Assembly (NCBI GenBank): GCA_001464195.1
Contig: LNEY01000032.1
Span: forward strand, 119,075-183,074
Reading direction: 5' to 3'
Source: Burkholderiales bacterium Ga0077547
Lineage (GTDB): Bacteria > Pseudomonadota > Gammaproteobacteria > Burkholderiales > Burkholderiaceae_C
DNA: 64,000 nucleotides
The notes under the pieces were generated by a model that was not told the origin of the DNA, ran no database searches, and saw nothing but the letters and a program-made list of their open reading frames with translations. This document shows positions 31,675 to 40,807 of this stretch, one piece after another. Both the position numbers and the translations under genes were made by a program. Positions within the stretch are counted from its first letter, which is position 1; each line of letters opens with the position of its first letter.

Positions 31675-32444
31675 GTACCGCCGCGACTCAAAAGTCGTCC
31701 GCTGTGCCCCGCTTGAGCGCCACCGGGCTGCAAAAAAGCTACGGTGCACGCAAGGTGGTCACCGACGTGCACCTGTCGGTCGATGCGGGTGAAGTCGTCG
31801 GGCTGCTCGGCCCCAACGGCGCGGGCAAGACCACCAGCTTCTACATGATCGTGGGATTGGTACCCGCCGATGCCGGCGAGATCACCATCGAAGGCCAGCG
31901 CGTCGATCGGTTGCCGATCCACCGGCGCTCGCGCCTGGGCCTGTCCTACCTGCCGCAGGAAGCGTCGATCTTTCGCAAACTGAACGTCGAGGAAAACATC
32001 CGCGCGGTACTCGAGCTGCAGGTCGATGCGGATGGTCGGGCGCTGAAGCCAGCGGCGATCAACGAACTGCTCGACGGTTTGTTGCGCGACCTCGGCATCG
32101 AAAAGCTGCGGGATTCCACCGCACTGTCGCTGTCCGGTGGCGAGCGGCGCCGGGTTGAAATCGCCCGCGCCTTGGCGACCCAACCACGCTTCATCCTGCT
32201 CGACGAACCCTTCGCCGGCGTGGATCCGATTGCGGTCATCGAGATCCAGCGCATCATCAGTTTCCTGAAGTCGCGCGGTATCGGTGTGCTGATCACCGAC
32301 CACAACGTCCGCGAAACGCTGGGCATCTGCGATCGCGCCTACATCATCAGCGAAGGCCGGGTGCTGGCCGAAGGCACCTCTGCGGAAATCGTCGACAACC
32401 CCGACGTGCGCAAGGTGTACCTGGGCGAACATTTCCGAATGTGA
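31671..32444 (+). CDS. lptB: LPS export ABC transporter ATP-binding protein LptB
   Basis: A 257-residue ABC ATPase powering lipopolysaccharide extraction with LptF/LptG. Walker [10 protein letters not shown] (near residue 47), signature LSGGERRR and Walker [14 protein letters not shown] are intact, and the [14 protein letters not shown] switch block is diagnostic for LptB. The TTG start at 31671 overlaps the lptA stop. A dispersed repeat begins at its own stop codon and lies between it and rpoN. Confidence 0.95.
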   Translation: MSTAATQKSSAVPRLSATGLQKSYGARKVVTDVHLSVDAGEVVGLLGPNGAGKTTSFYMIVGLVPADAGEITIEGQRVDRLPIHRRSRLGLSYLPQEASIFRKLNVEENIRAVLELQVDADGRALKPAAINELLDGLLRDLGIEKLRDSTALSLSGGERRRVEIARALATQPRFILLDEPFAGVDPIAVIEIQRIISFLKSRGIGVLITDHNVRETLGICDRAYIISEGRVLAEGTSAEIVDNPDVRKVYLGEHFRM

Positions 32445-32525
32445 GCCCCCCAGTCGCTACGCTCCTGCCCCCGAGGGGCGCCGCCTGGCGCCGCGGGAGA
32501 CCCGTGACGCGGGCGTTGCTTGATC
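32443..32525. repeat. Dispersed intergenic repeat, copy 1
   Basis: About 83 bases beginning GAGCCCCCCAGTCGCT at the end of the lptB stop codon and ending GCTTGATC. A second copy is at 53872-53945. Inside are a hairpin GCCCC-CGA-GGGGC (32467-32479) and, in this copy only, a second palindrome built of two GGCGCC blocks. The two copies agree over the first roughly 47 bases and the last 15, and differ in length between. Function unknown; a transcription terminator or processing signal is possible. Confidence 0.8.
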
Positions 32526-32553
32526 CGCGCAGCGTTGCTGCGCGCGCTGCGCG

Positions 32554-34092
32554 ATGAAGCCGTCATTACAGGTACGCTTATCGCAACACCTGGCGTTGAC
32601 GCCGCAGCTGCAGCAGTCGATCCGCTTGCTGCAGCTGTCCACGCTCGAATTGCACCAGGAAGTCGAGCAGATGCTCGACCAGAACCCGTTTCTCGAACCG
32701 GAAGACGATGCCGTTGGCGCCTTCGAGCCCATGGTCGAGCGCACATCGGCCACCGAGCGGGTCGCTGAGCGCGAAACCGAACGCGCCGACACACCGACAG
32801 AAGCCAGTGGCGAGGGTGGCGATGATGCGCCCGGCATGGACGGCAGCGACTTTGGCACCACCGAGCGTGACGACTGGGAGAACGGCACCGAGCGTGACGA
32901 CTTCGACGGCATCCGCGAAACGCCGAGCAAGTCCGGCACCAACAACGACGGTGACGAGTTCGACCCGCAAGACCGCAATCCCGTGCAGGTCAGCTTGCAG
33001 GAGCACTTGCACGCGCAGCTGCTGGGCATGCGCCTGTCGCCCGAGGATGCCGCTGCCGTCGATGTGCTGATCGAGTCCCTCGATGGGGATGGCTATCTGG
33101 CCGACAGTCTGGAAGAGATCGCGCAGGCCCTGGCTGGCGACGATGAGTCGCGGGTCGAAGAGCTCATGGAGCGCCTGAGTTGCGCGCTGAAGTGGCTGCA
33201 GAACATGGACCCGATCGGCGTCGGCGCGCGCAACCTGCCCGAGTGCCTGACCCTGCAGCTGCGCCTGCTGCCGCGCAGTGAGGCCCAGATGATCGCGATC
33301 ATGATCTGCAAGAACCACCTGGAGCTGCTGGCGCGCCGTGACCTGAAGAAGCTGATGGCGGTGACGGGGGCCGATGAAGAGCTGGTCAAGCAGGCGCAGG
33401 GATTCATCACGGTGCTGGAACCCAAGCCCGGGCGGCCGTTCTCGCGCGCCGAAGCCAACATCATCGTGCCCGACGTGATCGTGCAGAAATCGGGCCGCAA
33501 CTGGAAGGTCGTGCTCAACCCCGATGTGATGCCCAAGCTGCGCATCAACGATTTGTATGCACAGGCCATACGCCAGGGACGCGGCGCCGCCTCGGCCAAC
33601 GGCAGCCATGCCGGCTTGAGTTCACGTCTGCAGGAGGCGCGCTGGTTCATGAAGAACATCCAGCAGCGCTTCGACACCATCCAGCGGGTATCGCAGGCCA
33701 TCGTCGAGCGGCAGAAGAACTTCTTCACCCACGGCGAGATCGCGATGAAGCCGTTGGTGCTGCGAGAGATCGCCGACGAGCTCGGCCTACACGAATCGAC
33801 GATTTCGCGCGTCACCACCGCCAAGTACATGGCCACGGTGTTCGGCACCTTCGAGCTGAAGTACTTCTTCGGCTCGTCGCTGAACACCGAGGCGGGCGGC
33901 AATGCGTCGAGCACCGCGGTGCGCGCGCTGATCAAGCAGCTGGTGGCGGCCGAGAACGTGCTGAAGCCGCTCTCGGACAGCCAGCTCAGCAAGATGCTCG
34001 AGGAACAGGGCATCCAGGTGGCCCGCCGCACCGTGGCCAAGTACCGCGAAGCGCTGCGCATCGCACCGGCCAATCTGCGCAAGACGATGTGA
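32554..34092 (+). CDS. rpoN: RNA polymerase sigma-54 factor
   Basis: A 512-residue sigma-54. Region I (KPSLQVRLSQHLALTPQLQQ) binds activators, an acidic region II spans about residues 55-145, the core-binding domain follows, and the RpoN box ARRTVAKYRE near the C-terminus reads the -24 element. The lptB-rpoN neighbourhood is conserved in proteobacteria. No strong ribosome site precedes the ATG. It is separated from lptB by 109 bases filled mostly by a dispersed repeat. Confidence 0.97.
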   Translation: MKPSLQVRLSQHLALTPQLQQSIRLLQLSTLELHQEVEQMLDQNPFLEPEDDAVGAFEPMVERTSATERVAERETERADTPTEASGEGGDDAPGMDGSDFGTTERDDWENGTERDDFDGIRETPSKSGTNNDGDEFDPQDRNPVQVSLQEHLHAQLLGMRLSPEDAAAVDVLIESLDGDGYLADSLEEIAQALAGDDESRVEELMERLSCALKWLQNMDPIGVGARNLPECLTLQLRLLPRSEAQMIAIMICKNHLELLARRDLKKLMAVTGADEELVKQAQGFITVLEPKPGRPFSRAEANIIVPDVIVQKSGRNWKVVLNPDVMPKLRINDLYAQAIRQGRGAASANGSHAGLSSRLQEARWFMKNIQQRFDTIQRVSQAIVERQKNFFTHGEIAMKPLVLREIADELGLHESTISRVTTAKYMATVFGTFELKYFFGSSLNTEAGGNASSTAVRALIKQLVAAENVLKPLSDSQLSKMLEEQGIQVARRTVAKYREALRIAPANLRKTM

Positions 34093-34114
34093 GCGGGTTG
34101 CCCGCCGACCCCGC

Positions 34115-35374
34115 ATGACCGCTCCCTTTTTTCTGCCGTGCGCCGCCGGTGTCGAGGCACTGCTCGCTGACGAAGTCCAGCGCGTGTTGCCACAGGTGGC
34201 GGTACATGCCTTGCGCGGCGGTGTCGCGCTTGATGGTGGCCCGAGCGAGGTGATGGTGCTCAACCTCGAATCGCGCCTCGCGCAACGGGTGCTGGTCGAG
34301 GTGGCTGAAGGCCCTTACCGCGACGAGCAAGCGCTTTACGACCTGGCAGCGAGTGTCGACTGGACGCAATGGATCACGCCGCAGCACACCTTGCGCGTCG
34401 ACACCACGGCCCACCGCAGCCCGCTGCGCAGCCTCAACTTTGCCGCGCTGCGCATCAAGGATGCGGTGTGCGACAGCCTGCGCGACGCCACCGGCGAGCG
34501 GCCGAGCGTCGACATCCGCAACCCCGACCTGGCGCTGGTGCTGCACCTGGGCGAAGAGCGCGCGGCGCTGTATGTCGACACCTCTGGCGAGCCACTGTTC
34601 AAGCGCGGTTGGCGCGAGGACAAGGGCGACGCCCCGCTGAAGGAAACCTTGGCCGCCGCGATGCTGGCGGCTGCGGGCTGGCAAGGTCGACCGGATGCTG
34701 GCGGTGCGTTGCATGACCCGTGCTGCGGCTCGGGCACGATCGCGATCGAGGCCGCGCAGATCGCCTGCGGCATCGCACCAGGCCTGAAGCGCCGTTTCGC
34801 CTTCGAGCGCCTGCTGCCGTTTGCCACCCCCGAACTGCGTGCCGAACTGCAGCGATTGCGCAGCCATGCCCAGGCACGCATCCACGCGCCGGCGGTGCCG
34901 ATCCATGCGAGCGACGTGTCTTTCCGCATGGTCGACTTCGCGCGTCGCAATGCGCAGCGCGCCGGCGTCGAGGCGGCCATCATCTTCAACGGTGGCGATG
35001 CGCTCGAGCGCCCGGCGCCCGAGTTGCCCGACGACCTGCCCGGCACGTTGATGCTGAACCCGCCCTACGGCGAACGGATCGCCGTGGCGGGCAAGGCAGC
35101 TTCTTCGCCGCGGGCGCCCAGCGCAGACCCGGGCAACAAGGATCTTCCGGTCGACTTCTTCGCGCGCCTCAGCGCCCACTGGAAGCGTGCCTACACCCGG
35201 CACCCCGCCGGCTGGACAGCCCACGTGCTCAGCCCCGACATGAAGCTGCCCGGCGCGATGCGACTGAAGGAATCACGCCGCACGCCGATGTGGAATGGGC
35301 CGATCGAATGCCGGCTGTTCCGCTTCGATCTGGTGGCCGGCGCGATGCGCAACAACGCTGCCGCGCCGCGCTAG
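34115..35374 (+). CDS. THUMP-domain class I rRNA methyltransferase (RlmL N-terminal/YpsC type)
   Basis: About 419 residues. The N-terminal THUMP domain (FFLPCAAGVEALLADEV, HLGEERAALYVDTSGE) binds RNA; the methyltransferase core has motif I DPCCGSGTIAIEAA near residue 205 and the catalytic motif NPPYGER near residue 314. It corresponds to the N-terminal half of E. coli RlmL, which makes m2G2445 in 23S rRNA, without the fused RlmK part. It converges with the YidB gene with one base between stops. Confidence 0.88.
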   Translation: MTAPFFLPCAAGVEALLADEVQRVLPQVAVHALRGGVALDGGPSEVMVLNLESRLAQRVLVEVAEGPYRDEQALYDLAASVDWTQWITPQHTLRVDTTAHRSPLRSLNFAALRIKDAVCDSLRDATGERPSVDIRNPDLALVLHLGEERAALYVDTSGEPLFKRGWREDKGDAPLKETLAAAMLAAAGWQGRPDAGGALHDPCCGSGTIAIEAAQIACGIAPGLKRRFAFERLLPFATPELRAELQRLRSHAQARIHAPAVPIHASDVSFRMVDFARRNAQRAGVEAAIIFNGGDALERPAPELPDDLPGTLMLNPPYGERIAVAGKAASSPRAPSADPGNKDLPVDFFARLSAHWKRAYTRHPAGWTAHVLSPDMKLPGAMRLKESRRTPMWNGPIECRLFRFDLVAGAMRNNAAAPR

Positions 35375-35375
35375 C

Positions 35376-35864
35376 TCACTTCGAGAAGCGCCCCAGCAAG
35401 TCGCCCAGGCCCTCGAAGCCGGGCAGTGCGCTGGCATCAACGCCACCGTCAGGCAGCTGCCCATTCGGCGTCAGGCGATCCACCACCTGCGGCAGCATTT
35501 GCGACAAATGCCCCGCCACTTCCCCCTGGGGCAAACCGATCTGCCGTGCAATCTGCGACAGCAAGTCGGTGCCGAGCGCACCCTCGACCTGCGCACCCGA
35601 GACCGGCATGTTCTGCCCGGTGCCCACCCAGGATGCCGCCGCGTCGCCCAGCCCCGCCTGCTGGAATTTCGCCAGCAAGTCGCCCAGGCCACCGATCCCG
35701 CCAGCCCCGCCCATGCCGCTGGCAGCGCCGGCATCGCCGCCACCGCGGTTCGTCAACATTCCCAACACGATGCCGAGCAAGGCGCCCTGTCCGCCCCCGC
35801 CCGCTGAGCTGCCTTGGCTGCCGCCGCCCGCCAGCGCCCCGATGACCGAATCGAGCAATCCCAT
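35376..35864 (-). CDS. YidB family protein (DUF937)
   Basis: A 162-residue protein: a short N-terminal helix MGLLDSVIGALAGG, a glycine-rich middle (about residues 15-55) of low complexity, and a C-terminal DUF937 block (LLSQIARQIGLPQGEVAGHLSQMLPQVVDRLTPNGQLP). YidB-type proteins are widespread small proteins with no settled function. I start at the ATG at 35864; the frame is open upstream but lacks family sequence. Confidence 0.85.
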   Translation of the reverse strand: MGLLDSVIGALAGGGSQGSSAGGGGQGALLGIVLGMLTNRGGGDAGAASGMGGAGGIGGLGDLLAKFQQAGLGDAAASWVGTGQNMPVSGAQVEGALGTDLLSQIARQIGLPQGEVAGHLSQMLPQVVDRLTPNGQLPDGGVDASALPGFEGLGDLLGRFSK

Positions 35865-35975
35865 TGCAATCTCCTGGAGTGGTGTTCGCGGATTCTGTGG
35901 GTCGAACGGTGACAAGACAAGGGCTGCACCGGCGTGCTCGTGGAGCCCCGAAGTTCGCCTGCACGCCAAGCCAGC

Positions 35976-36707
35976 TCAACCCCGCTCTGCCAGCAAGCCC
36001 AGCACCGCCATCACGGCCAGGGGTGCGGTGTCCGCGCGCAGCACGCGCGCACCGAGCGACGTGGGCTCGAAGCCCGCTTGCATCGCCGCATTTTCCTCGG
36101 CCTCTGACAGGCCACCTTCAGGGCCACTGAGGAACAGCAGTCGGTCGGCCGGTGGGGCGCGGTCGAGGCCCGGGGCGCCGTCGCGCAGGCTCAGCAGGTG
36201 GCGTCGGCCCGCTGCGTTGGCTGGCAGTGTGGCCAGCCAAGCGGGCAAGCCGCGCACCGGTTGCACCAGCGGCACCCGGGTGCGGCCGCACTGCTCGCTG
36301 GCGGCGGTGGCCACCGCCTGCCAGTGCGCCACTTTCTTGTCAGCGCGCTCGCCGCTCAGGCGCAGCACCGAGCGTTCACACAGCAGCGGCTGGATGACGG
36401 CAACGCCGAGTTCGGTGGCCTTCTCGACGACGCTGTCCATGCGGTCGTTGGTCGGCATGCCGAGCGCCAAGGTCACCTCGACACCGAGTTCGCGGCTGAT
36501 GGCGATGTGCTCGGTCACCTGCACGGTCACGCTGCTGCGGCCCATCTGGGCGATGCAGGCGCGCCACTCGCCGCCGCTGCCATCGAACAGCGTGATCGCG
36601 TCGCCGGGTTGCAGCCGCAGTACCTGCACATGGCGCACCGTGGCCGGGGGCAGCATGCACACCTGGTCGGCATGCAGCGGCGGCGGGACGAAAAAACGGG
36701 GCGGCAT
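35976..36707 (-). CDS. rsmE: 16S rRNA (uracil1498-N3)-methyltransferase
   Basis: A 243-residue SPOUT-fold methyltransferase. The N-terminal PUA-like part opens MPPRFFVPPPL; the C-terminal knot has LFLSGPEGGLSEAEENAAMQAGFEPTSLG..ILR-type segments (here ARVLRADTAPLAVMAVL), the RsmE cofactor site. It methylates U1498 of 16S rRNA. It follows FadD on the same strand with a 42-base gap. Confidence 0.93.
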   Translation of the reverse strand: MPPRFFVPPPLHADQVCMLPPATVRHVQVLRLQPGDAITLFDGSGGEWRACIAQMGRSSVTVQVTEHIAISRELGVEVTLALGMPTNDRMDSVVEKATELGVAVIQPLLCERSVLRLSGERADKKVAHWQAVATAASEQCGRTRVPLVQPVRGLPAWLATLPANAAGRRHLLSLRDGAPGLDRAPPADRLLFLSGPEGGLSEAEENAAMQAGFEPTSLGARVLRADTAPLAVMAVLGLLAERG

Positions 36708-36749
36708 CAGGGGTGTCGGGCCGCGGCCAGCGCACGATGTCCCATCAGG

Positions 36750-38423
36750 TCACGCACCCTCTCGCAGCATGCGCCGCAGGATCTTGCCGACATTGGTCTT
36801 GGGCAGTTCGGTGCGGAACTCGATCAAGCGCGGCCGCTTGTAACCCGCCAGCATCGCTTCGCAATGGGCGCGCACTGCCGCCTCGGTGAGCTGTTCGTTG
36901 CTGCGCACGATGACCAGCTTGATCACCTCGCCGGCTTTCTCGTCAGGCACCCCGACCGCAGCGCACTCCGCCACGCCCGCCAGCTGCGACACCACCTCCT
37001 CGACCTCGTTGGGGTACACATTGAACCCGCTGACCTTGATCATGTCCTTCTTGCGGTCGATGATCTTGAAATAGCCGCGCTCATCGACCGTGCCGATGTC
37101 GCCCGATCGGAAGAAGCCGTCGGCCGTCATCGCCTGGGCGGTTTCTTCCGGCCGCTGCCAGTAACCGGCCATCACCTGAGGGCCACGGATCGCGATTTCA
37201 CCGGGCGTGCCCGGCGGCACTTCGTTGCCGGCCTCGTCGACCAGCTTCATCTCGGTATTGGGCATCGGCAGCCCGATGGTGCCGCTGAAACTGCTGCTGT
37301 CGATCGGATTGCAGCTGGCGGTCGGCGAGGTTTCCGACAGGCCATAGCCCTCCACGATCGGGCAGCCGGTCTTCTCCAGCCACAGCTGTGCGGTCGCGCT
37401 GTGCACGGCCATGCCGCCGCCCACCGAAATGACCAGCTGGCTCCAGTCCACGCGTTCGAAATCCGGGTGGCTGGCCATGGCGCGGAACAGCGTGTTGACG
37501 GCCGGAAAGCTGTGAATCCGCTCGCCGGCCAGGGTCTTGAACAGGGCCGGCAGGTCGCGCGGGTTGGGGATCAACAGGCTGCATCCGCCCATGCGCAGTC
37601 CCAGCATCATGTTCGTGTTGAAACCGAAGATGTGATACAGCGGCAGCGCGCAGGCCGTCAGGATCTGCACCCCTTGCGGAATCTTCTTCAGCGCCGGGCC
37701 ATACCAGGCTTCCGACTGCAGGATGTTGGCCACCAGGTTGCGGTGCAGCAGCACCGCGCCCTTGCTGATGCCGGTGGTGCCACCGGTGTACTGCAGCACC
37801 GCGATGTCGTCCGGGCCCACCGTGGGTCGTCGCAGGGTGTGTTGCCGTCCGGCGGACACAGCCGCGTTGAAGCGCACGGCGCCAGGCAGCGTGTACGGCG
37901 GCACGAGCTTCTTCACGTGGCGCACCACCGTGTTGACGATCCACGATTTGGGCGCGCCCAGCAGGTCACCCAGCGAAGTGACCACGATCTTGCGCACCGC
38001 CACCGATGGCAGCACCTGCTGCAGCGTGGTCGCGAAGTTCTCCAGCACCACGATGCCGGTCGCACCGGAATCCTTCAACTGGTGCTCGAGCTCGCGCGGG
38101 GTGTACAGCGGGTTGACGTTGACCACCACGCAGCCCGCCCTCAGCACGCCGGCGACCGCGACGGGGTACTGCGGCACGTTGGGCATCATGAGCGCGACAC
38201 GGTCGCCCTGGGCGAAACCTTGAGCCTGCAGCCAGGCCGCGAAGGCGGTCGACAGCGCGTCAATCTCGCCGAAGCTGTGGGTGTGCCCCATGAACTTGCA
38301 GGCCGGCAGATCGCGGTACTTGCGGAAACTGTCTTCCAGCAAGGCGACCAGCGAGTCGCACGCGGCCACATCGATCAGCGCCGGCACGCCTGGTGGGTAA
38401 TGCTTGAGCCAGATTTTTTCCAT
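36750..38423 (-). CDS. fadD: Long-chain fatty acid-CoA ligase
   Basis: A 557-residue acyl-CoA synthetase of the ANL superfamily. The AMP-binding motif YTGGTTGISKGA is near residue 213, GYGLSETSP near residue 347 gives the adenine site, and the FRSGDIGTVDERGYF and catalytic lysine region KTNVGKILRR close the protein. It activates fatty acids for oxidation or lipid synthesis. I start at 38423 (MEKIWLKHYPPG), the normal FadD opening; 18 further codons upstream are open. Confidence 0.93.
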   Translation of the reverse strand: MEKIWLKHYPPGVPALIDVAACDSLVALLEDSFRKYRDLPACKFMGHTHSFGEIDALSTAFAAWLQAQGFAQGDRVALMMPNVPQYPVAVAGVLRAGCVVVNVNPLYTPRELEHQLKDSGATGIVVLENFATTLQQVLPSVAVRKIVVTSLGDLLGAPKSWIVNTVVRHVKKLVPPYTLPGAVRFNAAVSAGRQHTLRRPTVGPDDIAVLQYTGGTTGISKGAVLLHRNLVANILQSEAWYGPALKKIPQGVQILTACALPLYHIFGFNTNMMLGLRMGGCSLLIPNPRDLPALFKTLAGERIHSFPAVNTLFRAMASHPDFERVDWSQLVISVGGGMAVHSATAQLWLEKTGCPIVEGYGLSETSPTASCNPIDSSSFSGTIGLPMPNTEMKLVDEAGNEVPPGTPGEIAIRGPQVMAGYWQRPEETAQAMTADGFFRSGDIGTVDERGYFKIIDRKKDMIKVSGFNVYPNEVEEVVSQLAGVAECAAVGVPDEKAGEVIKLVIVRSNEQLTEAAVRAHCEAMLAGYKRPRLIEFRTELPKTNVGKILRRMLREGA

Positions 38424-38563
38424 GGATGACTGCTCCGCAAACTGTCCCTGCATTCTGGACGGACCACGGGCACTCAACCATCAGGGGATGCGACAGCAAG
38501 CGTTGCGCACCGAGCGGTCGCGCAACGTTTGTCGTGCGGCCAACAGCCCGGCAGCCTCCGGCG

Positions 38564-40114
38564 TCAGGTGTACGAGTTCGCCAGAGCCCAGGCCAATGTC
38601 GGCAGCTCTGCCTCGCTGCTGAACCAGGTGTGCAGTTCGCGTTGTGGGCGGGCGAACCAGTAGCCTTGCATGGCGGCGCAGCCGGCGGAGGCCAATAACT
38701 CGGCTTGACGGTGGGTTTCTACGCCTTCGGCCACGACCTTGATGTTGAGCCGCGAGGCCAGTTCGAGGATGCATTCGGCCACCGCGCGCGCGTGGTCGTC
38801 GTCTTCAATGTCGCAGATCAGCGTGCGGTCCAGCTTCAGGATGTCGAGCGGCAGTTGCCTCAGAAGCGAGAAATTGGAGTAGCCCACGCCAAAGTCGTCA
38901 ATGGCGATCCGCATGCCACTGTCGGTCAGCGCGGCCAGCATGGTGCGGGTGCGGTCGATGTCGTGCAGCAGGGCGGTTTCGGTGATCTCGACCACCAGCG
39001 CGTGCGACGGAAAGGCACTCTCGGCCAGCAGGTCGGGCAGGCGGTTGACCGCCCAACCCCGGTTGAATTGCGACGGGGATACATTGATCGACAGGTAGTC
39101 GAGCGCGCCGCTTTCCACATGCTGCCGGGCTTCGACAAAGGCACGCCGCAGCATGTTTTCCATCATGGCATCGAGGAGGCCGAGCGCCTCGACCGTGTCC
39201 AGGAACGCAGCCGGTGGGCGCATCTGACCGTCGGGCAACTTCCAGCGTGCGAGCACCTCGGCGCCAGCGTAGCGCCCGTTGGCGCGACACACGATGGGCT
39301 GGTACCAGGGCTCGATGCGGTCGTCGGCCACCGCCTGCCGCACCTCGGATTCGAGCGCAGTGCGGCGCTCCAGGTCGGCGCGCAGCGACGACTCGAACGA
39401 GGTCACGCGGCCGCGTCCAGCGCGCTTGGCGGCGTAGAGCGCCAAGTCGGCGTCGCGCAGCAGTTCGTCGGCGTCGTGATGGGTGCGTGCCGATTCAGCG
39501 ATGCCGATTGAGCAACTGCAAGGCACGCTGCGCGTGTCAATCGGCACCGGGCGGCACAGCGCGCGCAGCACGCGGTGCGCCATGAGCAAAGCGTCGTCGT
39601 GGTCACCCATGGCGCGTGCGAGGACGGCAAATTCATCGCCGCCAAGCCGCGCCACCAGGTCACCGGGGCGCACCGTTTCGGCCAGGCGGCGCGCGAACTC
39701 GATCAGCAGCGCATCGCCTGCCGCGTGGCCCAGGGTGTCGTTGACGGCCTTGAAGTCGTCGAGGTCGATCAGCATCACCGCCAGCCCAGCCACCGTGGCC
39801 TGCGGGTCAGCCAAGGCATGGGTCAACTCGCGCGCGAACGAGGCCCGGTTGGCGATGCCGGTGAGCGCATCGACCTCGGCCATCTGCAGTGCCCGCTGGC
39901 GCTCGGCCGACAGTTCGCTGGTGCGCTCGTCGACACGCCGCTCCAGATCGGAGGTCAACGCCAGCAAGGCGCAGTTGGCTTCGTAGAGTTCGCGCGACTT
40001 CGATTCGAGCAACCGCTCGGCCTCGCCGCGCGCACGGCGCTCGCGCTCCAGTCGGGCCTGCAGACGGCGCAGTTGATCGACCGTGGGCGCGCCTGGGTCG
40101 TCTGGCAGAGACAT
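38564..40114 (-). CDS. GGDEF/EAL protein, partner of an H-NOX sensor
   Basis: A 516-residue cytosolic c-di-GMP enzyme with no membrane segment. A coiled coil (about residues 12-80) precedes a GGDEF domain with an intact GGDEF motif at 158-162, then an EAL domain whose first motif reads EVL near residue 275. The later EAL motifs (NVSPSQFNRGW, EITETALLHD, IDDFGVGYSNF, KLDRTLI) are kept, so it may cut as well as make c-di-GMP. It starts 12 bases after the H-NOX gene, matching the known H-NOX/c-di-GMP enzyme pairs in which NO controls activity. Confidence 0.9.
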   Translation of the reverse strand: MSLPDDPGAPTVDQLRRLQARLERERRARGEAERLLESKSRELYEANCALLALTSDLERRVDERTSELSAERQRALQMAEVDALTGIANRASFARELTHALADPQATVAGLAVMLIDLDDFKAVNDTLGHAAGDALLIEFARRLAETVRPGDLVARLGGDEFAVLARAMGDHDDALLMAHRVLRALCRPVPIDTRSVPCSCSIGIAESARTHHDADELLRDADLALYAAKRAGRGRVTSFESSLRADLERRTALESEVRQAVADDRIEPWYQPIVCRANGRYAGAEVLARWKLPDGQMRPPAAFLDTVEALGLLDAMMENMLRRAFVEARQHVESGALDYLSINVSPSQFNRGWAVNRLPDLLAESAFPSHALVVEITETALLHDIDRTRTMLAALTDSGMRIAIDDFGVGYSNFSLLRQLPLDILKLDRTLICDIEDDDHARAVAECILELASRLNIKVVAEGVETHRQAELLASAGCAAMQGYWFARPQRELHTWFSSEAELPTLAWALANSYT

Positions 40115-40126
40115 GTCAGGCCAGCG

Positions 40127-40669
40127 TCATACCAGATCGACGACGAAGCGCACCGCCTGGCCGTCGCTGCCGTCTATCAAGGTGGTCTGCACGCGGGCTT
40201 CGACGCCGAAGCGGCGTGCCGTGCCGACGATCAAGCCCTCGGCCAGATCGCCCATGCGGCGCGGGCTGCGGTACTGCATCACCAGTTGCGTGGGCGTGCG
40301 CAGCTCGGTGGTGAAGCTGGGCAATTCGGCGCCGGGGTAGAGCTTGCGAACCTCGACATGAATGTGGCCTTCGATGCTTTCAAGGAAGTCGAAGAAATTG
40401 CTGCTGCGCTCGAAAAACCTGTGGTGGTCGCGCGCGAAGCTGCAGCTCAGGTGGGTGCCGAAATCCCGCACCAGTTCAGGGGCAGGCTCACCGGTGTGCT
40501 CGGCCAGGGCGGTACACAGCTGGACCATCTCTGCGTGGCTGTAGGTGCCTACCGATGTGTACGCGCCGCCGCTCGGCAGATCGCTCGCGTCGATGATGTC
40601 GTCGACCGCGTTCGCGCCGTAGCGATCACCCACGAAGTCGAGAAATTCAGTGAATACAACGCCTTTCAT
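40127..40669 (-). CDS. H-NOX haem nitric oxide/oxygen-binding protein
   Basis: A 180-residue haem sensor of the H-NOX (HNOB) family. The proximal haem ligand is H104 in GHIHVEVRKLY and the haem-propionate motif Y-x-S-x-R is at Y133, S135, R137 (YRSPR). The family opening MKGVVFTEFLDFV is clear. It binds NO (and perhaps oxygen) and is expected to steer the adjacent GGDEF/EAL enzyme. The two genes are on the minus strand with the sensor first and a 12-base gap. Confidence 0.93.
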   Translation of the reverse strand: MKGVVFTEFLDFVGDRYGANAVDDIIDASDLPSGGAYTSVGTYSHAEMVQLCTALAEHTGEPAPELVRDFGTHLSCSFARDHHRFFERSSNFFDFLESIEGHIHVEVRKLYPGAELPSFTTELRTPTQLVMQYRSPRRMGDLAEGLIVGTARRFGVEARVQTTLIDGSDGQAVRFVVDLV

Positions 40670-40807
40670 GGTCAGCCCTCCGCAGTTTTGCTTCAGTACA
40701 ACCGGTGCACTGGCCTACGCGGCAGGCCCGGCGACGTGAGACAAGTCTGCGGCGGCGGCGGACGACGCAAGGCCCGATAAGGCGAGAGATTCGGTGTCAG
40801 TTGGCGT

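Noticed and set aside
34720..36843. Plus-strand open frame of about 700 codons
   Set aside because: It crosses the rRNA methyltransferase, YidB, rsmE and the end of fadD, all with clear family matches in other frames.
36198..38429. Plus-strand open frame of about 740 codons
   Set aside because: Antisense of rsmE and fadD; the translation is low-complexity and matches nothing.
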